Assembly: GCF_030296675.1 (NCBI RefSeq)
Contig: NZ_AP027736.1
Coordinates: 496,001 to 560,000, forward strand
Source: Demequina sediminis
GTDB taxonomy: Bacteria > Actinomycetota > Actinomycetes > Actinomycetales > Demequinaceae
Direction of reading: 5' to 3'
DNA length: 64,000 nt
Part shown: positions 57,541-64,000 of the stretch, in pieces
Layout of the letters: each line of letters opens with the position of its first letter
How positions within the stretch are numbered: the first letter of the stretch is position 1
Position numbers and translations under genes: made by a program
Notes under the pieces: generated by a model
Database searches by the model: none
The model's input: the letters and a program-made list of their open reading frames with translations, nothing else
Told to the model about the DNA's origin: nothing

Positions 57541-58113
57541 ATGCGGACCAGTAAACGGGACACGATCCTCAAGGCCGCCCTCAGCGTTGTCGAGACCGAC
57601 GGCGTCACGGCGCTCACGTACGAATCCGTCGCCGCCGCCTCCGGACTCACCAAAGGCGGGCTGCTCCACCACTTCCCCTCGAAGGACGCCATGATGCTCG
57701 CGCTGCACGAACATCAAGCCCAGCACTGGGACGAGGAGATGATCCACGCACTGGGCAAGGACCCGGATGAGGCATCGCAGGATGAGCGACTCGCCGCCTA
57801 TGCCCGAGTCAGCGCCCGCGGCGCCACCGGCGCGGAGTTACTGCTTATGCTCGAAGCGAGCACCCACAGCGAGCTCAGCAAGCCGTGGAAACGAGTCATC
57901 ACTCGCTGGGTCCCCGACCCCGCCAGCATCGACCCGACCGACCCTCGGGCACTGCAGAAGATGGTCGCCTACCTCGCTGCCGACGGTCTTTGGCTCAGCG
58001 AATCCGTCGGCGCGATCCCACTACCCCACCAGCTGCGCGCCGCGCTGGCAGAGCACCTCGCCCGCTCCGTCGCGGACGCAGACGAACTCCCGAGCAACGA
58101 GGCGAACCAATGA
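57541..58113 (+). CDS. TetR-family regulator
   Basis: A 190-residue TetR repressor: helix-turn-helix VAAASGLTKGGLLHHFPSKD near residues 30-50, then a helical ligand domain. AGAAAGGA lies just upstream of ATG 57541, 17 bp after the MFS stop. Probably represses the MFS operon through the inverted repeat at 55968-55999 (inference). Confidence 0.88.
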   Translation: MRTSKRDTILKAALSVVETDGVTALTYESVAAASGLTKGGLLHHFPSKDAMMLALHEHQAQHWDEEMIHALGKDPDEASQDERLAAYARVSARGATGAELLLMLEASTHSELSKPWKRVITRWVPDPASIDPTDPRALQKMVAYLAADGLWLSESVGAIPLPHQLRAALAEHLARSVADADELPSNEANQ

Positions 58114-58439
58114 GCGCAAGCACCCAGCAGCGTTATGGACTTCCGCTTGTGGCAAGAGTCTCCATCGTCGCGGCCTTTCTCGAAGCCTTCACCTGGGCTG
58201 GTCTGCTCGCGGGGATGTTCCTCAAGTACGTGACGGGCACAACCGACGTCGGTGTCAGCATCTTCGGCGCCCTGCACGGCGGCATGTTCCTCATCTACCT
58301 CGCCATAGCGCTCATCACCGCCATCACCCTGCGGTGGCCATGGCGGGTCACTGCTCTCTCGATCATCGCCGCGGTACCGCCACTGACGACCATTCCCCTG
58401 GAGATCTGGCTACGTCGACGAGGACACCTCAGCTGCTGA
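58110..58439 (+). CDS. DUF3817 membrane protein
   Basis: A 109-residue protein with three hydrophobic helices. The DUF3817 pattern is VARVSIVAAFLEAFTWAGLL, MFLKYVTG, FGALHGGMFLIYLAIAL and PPLTTIPLEIWL. Similar small proteins accompany MFS pumps in actinobacteria; a helper role is a guess. The start overlaps the TetR stop (ATGA). Confidence 0.8.
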   Translation: MSASTQQRYGLPLVARVSIVAAFLEAFTWAGLLAGMFLKYVTGTTDVGVSIFGALHGGMFLIYLAIALITAITLRWPWRVTALSIIAAVPPLTTIPLEIWLRRRGHLSC

Positions 58440-58447
58440 CGATGGCA

Positions 58448-58471
58448 CTGCCGCCCTCGCATCGGCGGCAG
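58448..58471 (+). terminator. Hairpin after the transposon cargo operon
   Basis: CTGCCGCC, 8-nt loop, GGCGGCAG; perfect stem 9 bp after the DUF3817 stop. Confidence 0.4.
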
Positions 58472-58526
58472 GACTCTCGACCACGGACGGCCAGACCACG
58501 CTTGTCATCGGTACCACCAACTAAAG

Positions 58527-58575
58527 CCGCCACGGAGCATCGACAGAACACCGCCATTTACCGGCGAAGGTCACA
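58527..58575. repeat. Right terminal inverted repeat
   Basis: Reverse complement of the left end with four mismatches in 49 bp; the outermost TGTGAC is identical. Confidence 0.9.
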
Positions 58576-58584
58576 CGCGAGGCC
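58576..58584. repeat. Target-site duplication, right copy
   Basis: CGCGAGGCC, identical to 52809-52817. The 312 bp from here to pepA carries no gene, only the two palindromes below. Confidence 0.8.
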
Positions 58585-58640
58585 GCCCCGCCGCATCGCC
58601 TCGTCCTGCGCACTCTGCGCCGCGCCCGCCCTCGACTCGC

Positions 58641-58693
58641 TGTGAGGTGCTCAGTGCCCAAAAACGGTCAGATCGGGCACTGAGCACCTCACA
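58641..58693. repeat. Palindromic element, copy A
   Basis: A perfect 19-bp inverted repeat (TGTGAGGTGCTCAGTGCCC and its complement) around a 15-nt loop. The core GAGGTGCTCAGTGCCC recurs in copy B. Confidence 0.75.
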
Positions 58694-58796
58694 GGGCGCT
58701 GCGGCGGCGGGCGAGTGGCGCGAGACGAGGCGGAGGCGTGAGCCTCGAGGACGAGCGCCAGCGTGGGCCTCGATCTCTCCACCCCACAACGCGCAA

Positions 58797-58845
58797 TGAG
58801 GTGCTCAGTGCCCGAAATCGATCGAATCGGGCACTGAGCACCTCA
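58797..58845. repeat. Palindromic element, copy B
   Basis: A perfect 19-bp inverted repeat (TGAGGTGCTCAGTGCCCGA and complement) around an 11-nt loop, 156 bp after copy A and 52 bp beyond the pepA stop. It may act as the pepA terminator. Confidence 0.75.
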
Positions 58846-58896
58846 CGGGGCGCAGCGGTCGCGCGCGAGCCGCCGTTGCGCGCGAAGCGCGGGAGC

Positions 58897-60333
58897 CTAC
58901 GCCGAAGCGCGGGCCTCGAGGAAGCGCAGCAGCGTGCGCACCGAGTGGCCGGTCGAGCCGGCGGGGTTCTCGCCCCACGGCTTGCCCTCGTTGTACGCGG
59001 GACGCGCGATGTCGAGGTGGGCCCACGGGGTGTCACCCACGAACTCGCGCAGGAACAGCCCGGCGGACAGCATGCCGCCCTCCGGGATGCCGATGTTCTG
59101 CAGGTCGGCGACCTTGGAGTCGAGGTGCTCGCGGAGGTGCTCGGGCAGCGGCATCGGCCACATCGCCTCGTTCGCCTCGTCGGCGCGCGCGACGACCTCG
59201 TCGCGGATCTCGGGGGTGCCCATGACGCCCGACGTGCGGGTGCCGAGCGCGACGCCCTGCGCGCCCGTGAGGGTCGCGACGTCCAGCAGCACGTCGGGGT
59301 TCTCCTCGCGCGCCTTGACCAGGCCGTCCGCCATCACGAGGCGTCCCTCGGCATCGGTGTTGAGCACCTCGACCGTGCGGCCGCCGTAGATGCGGATGAC
59401 GTCGGACGGACGCTGAGCGGTACCCGACGGCATGTTCTCCGCGAGGCACAGCCAGCCGGTCACGCCGACCTGGAGTCCGGCACGCGCCGCCGCGATCACG
59501 GTGTGCAGCACGGTCGCGGCTCCCGTCATGTCGGACTTCATGGTCTCCATCGACTTCGGCGGCTTGAGCGAGATGCCACCGGTGTCGAACGTGATGCCCT
59601 TGCCCACGAGCGCGACCGTCTGCGAGGCGCCCTCGGGCGCATACGCGACGCGCACCAGGCGCGGCAGGCGGGAGGATCCCATGCCGACCGCGAGGATGCC
59701 GCCGAACCCCTCCTGCGCGAGCTGGTTCGCGTCCCACACGCGCACCTCGACGCCCGCCTGGGCGCCCAGCTGCTCCGCGATCTCCGCGAAGGAACCGGGG
59801 TAGAGGTCGAGCGGGGGAGTGTTGACCAGGTCGCGCACGCCGGCAATCGCTGCGACGGTGATCTGGGCGCGCTGGATCGCCGCGTCCGAGGCGCCGGCGA
59901 TGATCCACGCGGTGTCGGTCGCCGCGTCCTCATCCGACTTGTAGTCCGTGAAGGCGTAGGCGCCCAGGACGGCACCCTCGGCGGCGGCGATGGCGTGCTC
60001 GTCGCCCTCTGCGGGTAGCGCGACCACGACCGTGGACGGTTTCTTGCCCACGCGCCGCGCGGCCTCGCCCGCGGCGAGACGGAGGTCGCCCGCCGCGCCG
60101 GAGCCGATCCCGACCACCACGACGCGGCGTGCCGCCACCGCGGTGCCCGGCACCACGACGACGGTGCCGGCCTTGGCCGATGCGTCGAGCGCCTCGGCGC
60201 CGGCGGTGATCGACGCCGCGGCGTCCGCGGGGAGAAGGGGGTGAGCCGCGAGTCCTTCGGCGGTCCAGCCCACGATGAGAGCGTCGGCCTCGAGGGACGC
60301 GACGGATTCCTGTGTAGAGGTGAGTGAGGTCAT
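58897..60333 (-). CDS. pepA: Leucyl aminopeptidase (M17)
   Basis: A 478-residue cytosolic aminopeptidase with an N-terminal macro-like domain and C-terminal catalytic domain. Catalytic Lys and metal ligands are in GKGITFDTGGISLKP, METMKSDMTGA and NTDAEGRLVMADGL. Full length, unlike the paralogue at 14149. TAGGCT 7 nt before ATG 60333 implies a leaderless message, divergent from pyrD across a 33-bp gap. Confidence 0.94.
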   Translation of the reverse strand: MTSLTSTQESVASLEADALIVGWTAEGLAAHPLLPADAAASITAGAEALDASAKAGTVVVVPGTAVAARRVVVVGIGSGAAGDLRLAAGEAARRVGKKPSTVVVALPAEGDEHAIAAAEGAVLGAYAFTDYKSDEDAATDTAWIIAGASDAAIQRAQITVAAIAGVRDLVNTPPLDLYPGSFAEIAEQLGAQAGVEVRVWDANQLAQEGFGGILAVGMGSSRLPRLVRVAYAPEGASQTVALVGKGITFDTGGISLKPPKSMETMKSDMTGAATVLHTVIAAARAGLQVGVTGWLCLAENMPSGTAQRPSDVIRIYGGRTVEVLNTDAEGRLVMADGLVKAREENPDVLLDVATLTGAQGVALGTRTSGVMGTPEIRDEVVARADEANEAMWPMPLPEHLREHLDSKVADLQNIGIPEGGMLSAGLFLREFVGDTPWAHLDIARPAYNEGKPWGENPAGSTGHSVRTLLRFLEARASA

Positions 60334-60340
60334 GCCGTCG

Positions 60341-60346
60341 AGCCTA
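60341..60346 (-). promoter_or_regulatory. Leaderless -10 element for pepA
   Basis: TAGGCT on the minus strand, 7 nt, ATG 60333. It lies back-to-back with the pyrD -10. Confidence 0.55.
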
Positions 60347-60353
60347 GCCCCGG

Positions 60354-60359
60354 TAGTTT
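60354..60359 (+). promoter_or_regulatory. Leaderless -10 element for pyrD
   Basis: TAGTTT, 7 nt, then GTG 60367. Its -35 would overlap the pepA start codon. Confidence 0.55.
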
Positions 60360-60366
60360 GGGACCC

Positions 60367-61383
60367 GTGTACGGTCCCCTCTACCGCCTGATCCTCGCGC
60401 GCCTTGACGCGGAGGCCGCCCACCGCTTCGGGGTCCTCGCCTTCGCGCGGGGTGGCTGGGCCTTCCGGACGATGCGGCGGCTGGGCCTCGTGGCCCGCCC
60501 CGATCCCGCGGGTGCGGTCGAGGCGCTCGGCCTTCGGTTTCCCGCTCCGGTCGGGCTCGCGGCAGGCATGGATAAGGATGCCGAGGCGGTCGCGGGACTC
60601 GCGGCCGCCGGATTCGGCTTTGTCGAGGTCGGCACCGTCACGCCCGTGGGTCAGCCGGGCAACGACAAGCCGCGGTCGTGGCGCGAGCGCGACGTCGACG
60701 GCTTGCGCAACCGCATGGGCTTCAACAACGCGGGAGCCGGCGCGATGGCCGAGCGACTCGCGGCGCTGCGGTCCACCCGCGCGGGCCGTCGCGTGGTGCT
60801 CGGCGTCAACCTGGGCAAGAACAAGGACACGCCCGCCGAGCGCGCCGCGGACGACTATGCGATGTCCGCGCGACTGCTCGCGAGCTACGCCGACTACCTG
60901 GTGGTCAACGTGTCCTCGCCCAACACACCCGGACTGCGCGACCTGCAGTCGGTCGAGACTCTACGCCCCATCCTCGCGGCGACGCGGGCCGCGGCGGACG
61001 CCGCCGTACCCGACCGGCACGTGCCGCTGCTCGTGAAGATCGCTCCCGACCTCGCGGACGAGGACGTCGACGCCGCGGCGGATCTCGCGCTCGAACTCGG
61101 CCTCGACGGCATCGTCGCCGCCAACACGACCATCGCCCACGACCGCGGCCCCGGCGGATTGTCCGGCCCCGTGCTGCTGCCGCGTGCCCTCGAGATCATC
61201 GCGCGCCTGCGTGGCCGCGTGGGTCCCGACCTGTGCCTCATCGGGGTGGGTGGCATCTCCTCCGAGCAGGATGCTCGGCGCATGCTCGCGGCGGGTGCGA
61301 CCTTGCTGCAGGTCTACACGGCCTTCGTGTACCGCGGACCGTGGTGGGTCGCGCGCCTCAATCGAGACCTCACGCGCCGCTAG
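60367..61383 (+). CDS. pyrD: Dihydroorotate dehydrogenase (quinone), class 2
   Basis: A 338-residue FMN enzyme oxidising dihydroorotate to orotate with membrane quinone. Class 2 features: N-terminal helix region before the barrel, GLAAGMDKDAEAV, NRMGFNNAGA, VVNVSSPNTPGLRDLQ with the catalytic Ser, and LIGVGGISSEQDA. The start is GTG 60367, placed by the promoter. It overlaps the convergent TDT gene by 14 bp. Confidence 0.95.
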   Translation: MYGPLYRLILARLDAEAAHRFGVLAFARGGWAFRTMRRLGLVARPDPAGAVEALGLRFPAPVGLAAGMDKDAEAVAGLAAAGFGFVEVGTVTPVGQPGNDKPRSWRERDVDGLRNRMGFNNAGAGAMAERLAALRSTRAGRRVVLGVNLGKNKDTPAERAADDYAMSARLLASYADYLVVNVSSPNTPGLRDLQSVETLRPILAATRAAADAAVPDRHVPLLVKIAPDLADEDVDAAADLALELGLDGIVAANTTIAHDRGPGGLSGPVLLPRALEIIARLRGRVGPDLCLIGVGGISSEQDARRMLAAGATLLQVYTAFVYRGPWWVARLNRDLTRR

Positions 61384-62455
61384 TTCGCGCGGCCCGGAGA
61401 GCCGGGGCAGCGACGACTCGAAGGCCGCGCACCGTCCCCGTCGCGGCGACGGCCCAGCCGGCCAGCAGCAGCACGAACAGGCCGGCCGCGAGCCACGTCG
61501 CGGCCGCCGCTCCCGTGTGCAGGGCGAGGGACGATGCCCCGGTCACCAAGGTGCCGACGGGGAACGTGAAGGCCCACCACCCGAGCGAGAACGGCAGCCC
61601 TCGGCGTGCCGCGGCGGCGGTCATGGTCGCGGTGATCGCGAGCCACATGAGGGCGAAGCCCATGAAGGGCACGCCGAGCCCGACCGCAGCGATCACCAGC
61701 AGGCGCGGCTCGACTCCGAGAGCGGGACTCGCGTGGTCGGCGAGTAGCCCGAGCGCGGTGACCCCTTGGCCCAGCGGGCCCAGGACGAGCCACAGCGACG
61801 GGGTCGTGCGCGCCGGGCCAGCGCCGTGATGGGCGAGGCGCGACCACAGCAGCACGACGAGCACGGTGGCGCCCAGCCCGACGGCGCCGACCATCGCGTA
61901 GCACGCGAGGGCGAGGGTCTGTGCGGCGATCCCGTGAAGGTGGGGGAGCAGCAGCGCACCCACGGCGGCGGACACCATCGGCGGCACCACCGGCAGCAGC
62001 CACGTTCCCGATGCCGCGTCGGACGCGGCGCGGTGGTGCATGAAGGCGATGGCGGGGATCAACACGGCCGTGGCGACGCCGATCGCGGTGCCGACGATCC
62101 ACAGCGCCGCCGCAACCCTGATCGCGAGCCCTCCCGCGCCGGGGGCGGGCTGTGCGACCGCGAGCGTCGCACCCGCGAAGGCCGTGAAGGCCATGGACAG
62201 CGCGCCGAACCCCGGGGCAGCCTCGGGATCGAGCAGATGCGCTCGCACGCTTCCGGGGCGGGTGCTCCACTGCACCGCGGCCACGAGGCTGAGCAACACG
62301 AGGAGCGCTCCGGCCACGGACCACGCGACCCAGGCGAGCGCCTCGAGCCCGGGCAGCCGGACGGGGAGCGCGTGCGACGCGGTCGCGATGATCGAGGTTC
62401 CCATCACGACCGCGAACCACTGGGGAGCGATGGTGGACGGGCGGGGCTCGGTCAT
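61370..62455 (-). CDS. TDT/TehA-family (SLAC1-like) membrane transporter
   Basis: A 361-residue protein with about ten hydrophobic helices in the pattern of TDT anion channels/transporters (PQWFAVVMGTSIIATASHAL near the N-terminus and PFSLGWWAFTFPVGTLVTG near the C-terminus). GGAG precedes ATG 62455. It is divergent from a LysR regulator 82 bp away, its probable regulator. Substrate could be tellurite, sulfite or C4-dicarboxylate; not decidable. Confidence 0.82.
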   Translation of the reverse strand: MTEPRPSTIAPQWFAVVMGTSIIATASHALPVRLPGLEALAWVAWSVAGALLVLLSLVAAVQWSTRPGSVRAHLLDPEAAPGFGALSMAFTAFAGATLAVAQPAPGAGGLAIRVAAALWIVGTAIGVATAVLIPAIAFMHHRAASDAASGTWLLPVVPPMVSAAVGALLLPHLHGIAAQTLALACYAMVGAVGLGATVLVVLLWSRLAHHGAGPARTTPSLWLVLGPLGQGVTALGLLADHASPALGVEPRLLVIAAVGLGVPFMGFALMWLAITATMTAAAARRGLPFSLGWWAFTFPVGTLVTGASSLALHTGAAAATWLAAGLFVLLLAGWAVAATGTVRGLRVVAAPALRAARTSGA

Positions 62456-62537
62456 GACTCCAGCGTCCCAAGCGCATCAGGGGTGCGGTAGTGCAAGAAT
62501 ACGGGTGACACCCAAGCCACAGTTGTGACGGAGAAGA

Positions 62538-63433
62538 ATGGCAACCTCGCTCGAAGAGCTCCGCATGCTGGTGGCGGTCGAGGCCAACGGAAGCCTCACC
62601 GGCGCGGCCCGCGAGTTGGGCGTGACTCAGCAGGCCGTATCGCAACGGATGCGCGCGCTCGAGAGACGCTGGGGACTGTCGTTGTTCTCGCGCACCACGC
62701 GCGGGACGGTGCTCACGGATCACGGCGTCATGGTGGCCGGGTGGGCGGCGGCGGTGATTCAGCAGTCCGAGGGCTTCGAGTCCGCGGTCGCGGCGCTGCG
62801 CACCGTGCGTGCGGCGCGCGTGCGCGTGGGCGCAAGTCTCACGGTCGCCGAGCACCTCGTGCCGCACTGGTTGGTGCGCTACGCCGCGACGCCGGACGCG
62901 GCGCACGTCGAGCTCACCGCGGTCAATAGCGCCGCGGTCGAGCATCGGGTGCGCGACGGGCGCGATGACCTGGGCTTTGTCGAGACGCCCGATGCGCCCG
63001 AGGGCCTCGCGGCGATGGTGGTCGCCCACGACGAGGTGGTGATCGTCGTCGCGCCCGGTCACACGTGGGCACGTCGCAGCGGCATCGCCGCCGAGGAGCT
63101 CGCACGCACCCCTCTCCTGAGCCGTGAGGCCGGCTCAGGCACGCGGCTCACGCTCGAGCGCGCACTCGAGGCCGCGCTGGGTCCCGGCGCCGTGGTGGCG
63201 CCCGCCGCCGAGCTGTCGACCACCGCGGCAATCCGCGCCACGGTGCTCGCGGGGGCGGGGTCGCCGCGCTCAGCGAGCGCGCGGTGCACGACGACCTGCA
63301 GGCGGGCAGGCTCGTGCGCGTCCCGGTGCTCGGACCGTCGCTCACCCGCCCGCTCGCCGCGGTGTGGGACCCACGGCGCCGCCTGTCGCCCGCCGCGAGC
63401 AGGATTCTCGAGATCGCCGCCGGTCGAGGCTAG
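62538..63433 (+). CDS. LysR-family regulator, frameshifted near 63251-63260
   Basis: A LysR-type activator of about 298 residues. The N-terminal helix-turn-helix is GSLTGAARELGVTQQAVSQR; the effector domain includes VRVGASLTVAEHLVPHWLV. Adding one G in 63251-63260 restores GAGVAALSERAVHDDLQAG and an end at ILEIAAGRG with TAG 63431-63433. GGAGAAG precedes ATG 62538. It probably controls the divergent transporter gene; GCATCAGGGGTGC at about 62475-62487 is a possible site. Confidence 0.87.
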
Positions 63434-63985
63434 GAGTCGCCGAGCCCGAGCGTCAGCAGCCGCACCACCTCGTCATCCGGGGTCTGCGCGAAGTCCTCGT
63501 ACCACTCGCCGACCGAGTGGAGGGCGTCGGGGATGACGGCCGCGAGCGCATGGTCGACGCTGCCGTCCCGCATGAGTGCGGCGAGCGAGTCCGGCGCCGC
63601 GACTCCCGCGGCGAGGATCACCCGGGTCGCACCTTTGGCGCGCGCGACAAGTGCAGCGGCGCGGGCCGTGCCTCCGGTCGCGATGCCGTCGTCGACAACA
63701 ATCGCGGTGCGCCCCCCGAGCGGCAGGGCCGGTCGCACCGCGCGATACGCCGTGAGCCGGCGCGCCGAGCTTGCGCACCACGATCACGTCGAGCGGGAGG
63801 CCGAGGCGTCGGGCGATGCCCGCGGCGACGGGAACCCCGCCCCGCGGCAGCCCCAGCACCACTGGCGGAGCGTCCACCGGCGGAGCGTCCACCGGCGGAG
63901 CGTCCCCGCGGGCCTCCTCGAGGAACGGCGCGAGCAGGCGGGAGAGCCGCTCGCCGGCATCGTCCCTGTTCCTCAGGCGCTCCAC
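63430..63985 (-). pseudogene. Phosphoribosyltransferase-family protein with internal deletion and frame break
   Basis: The N-terminal part (VVLGLPRGGVPVAAGIARRL, DVIVVRKLGAP) and C-terminal part (RTAIVVDDGIATGGTARAA, the PRPP loop) of an actinobacterial type I PRTase are both clear but in different frames. The roughly 50 residues normally between them are missing; the junction is near 63756-63775. Near the start, a 15-bp unit repeated three times (63864-63908) encodes DAPPV repeats. GTG 63985 is a plausible start, but the gene might begin beyond the window. The stop shares CTAG with the LysR stop. Confidence 0.7.
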
Positions 63986-64000
63986 GCTTCCAGTGTGCGC

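Larger units (their letters stand above)
52818..58575. mobile_element. Complete Tn552-like transposon, 5758 bp, with efflux cargo
   Basis: Bounded by 49-bp terminal inverted repeats (45 of 49 bases identical) and by a 9-bp duplication CGCGAGGCC outside them. The left part encodes resolvase, DDE transposase and ATPase on the minus strand, the module of Tn552/Tn5053-type elements. The right part carries an MFS pump, TetR and DUF3817 genes on the plus strand. Base composition is visibly less GC-rich than the host DNA around it. Exact duplication and near-identical ends indicate a recent insertion. Confidence 0.93.

Noticed and set aside
58440..58523. An open frame after DUF3817 ending in GTTN and TAA, perhaps a gene remnant
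   Set aside because: It has no start, is only about 28 residues, and overlaps a hairpin; long open frames are expected by chance at this GC content.
1..64000. tRNA, rRNA or CRISPR features
   Set aside because: No cloverleaf-like gene with a TTCGA(A/T) arm, no rRNA stretch and no regularly spaced repeats were recognised by eye. A covariance-model scan would settle it.

Overview
The window is very GC-rich chromosomal DNA from an actinobacterium, probably of the Micrococcales (Cellulomonas or Demequina relatives; the genus is my inference). The evidence is GTG starts and GC-rich third codon positions throughout, actinobacterial families (SucB with two lipoyl domains, polyphosphate glucokinase, DUF4191, glnA2-glnE) and many promoters with TANNNT placed 6-8 nt before the start codon, the layout of leaderless mRNAs. 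No rRNA, tRNA or CRISPR array was seen.

Layout. 1-15.4 kb: end of a SNF2-type helicase, a PAS-GGDEF-EAL protein, an alarmone synthetase coupled to a P-loop kinase, an LCP cell-wall ligase, a cation P-type ATPase, a DUF2236 oxygenase, an O-antigen-ligase-like protein, a redoxin/MarR divergent pair, a secreted HNH lipoprotein, a headless M17 peptidase and a DUF305 membrane protein. 15.5-25.1 kb: GNAT, ppgK, map, panB, nadE, glnA2, glnE. 25.1-39.3 kb: accessory stretch with tandem membrane paralogues, a LacI-GH13-PfkB sugar module, ribA, a fasciclin lipoprotein beside a DipZ remnant, and a copper nitrite reductase module (NnrS-like protein, NirK fusion, DUF2249, HTH regulator). 39.4-52.8 kb: glnA1, RDD, HAD, DUF4191, lipA, lipB, an MMPL transporter, a lysine-free pseudokinase, a TIGR01777 epimerase, sucB, lpdA. 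52.8-58.6 kb: a complete 5.76-kb Tn552-like transposon with 49-bp terminal inverted repeats and a 9-bp target duplication, carrying an MFS efflux pump, a TetR regulator and a DUF3817 protein. 58.6-64 kb: palindromic repeats, pepA, pyrD, a TDT transporter, a LysR regulator and a damaged phosphoribosyltransferase.

The housekeeping genes link nitrogen assimilation (two glutamine synthetases plus the adenylyltransferase), lipoate synthesis with the 2-oxoglutarate dehydrogenase E2 and E3 that use lipoate, and NAD, pantothenate, riboflavin and pyrimidine synthesis. From memory, the order resembles the Mycobacterium tuberculosis sucB-lipB-lipA-glnA1-glnE-glnA2-panB region, opened here by accessory DNA.

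Caution: sixteen frame breaks are visible in fifteen loci, nearly all in conserved genes. Every one is repaired by adding one base to a G or C run. This is most simply a consensus-sequence error, so these genes are annotated as single loci across the break. Three other loci (dipZ, the M17 gene at 14.1 kb, the phosphoribosyltransferase at 63.4 kb) lack larger pieces.
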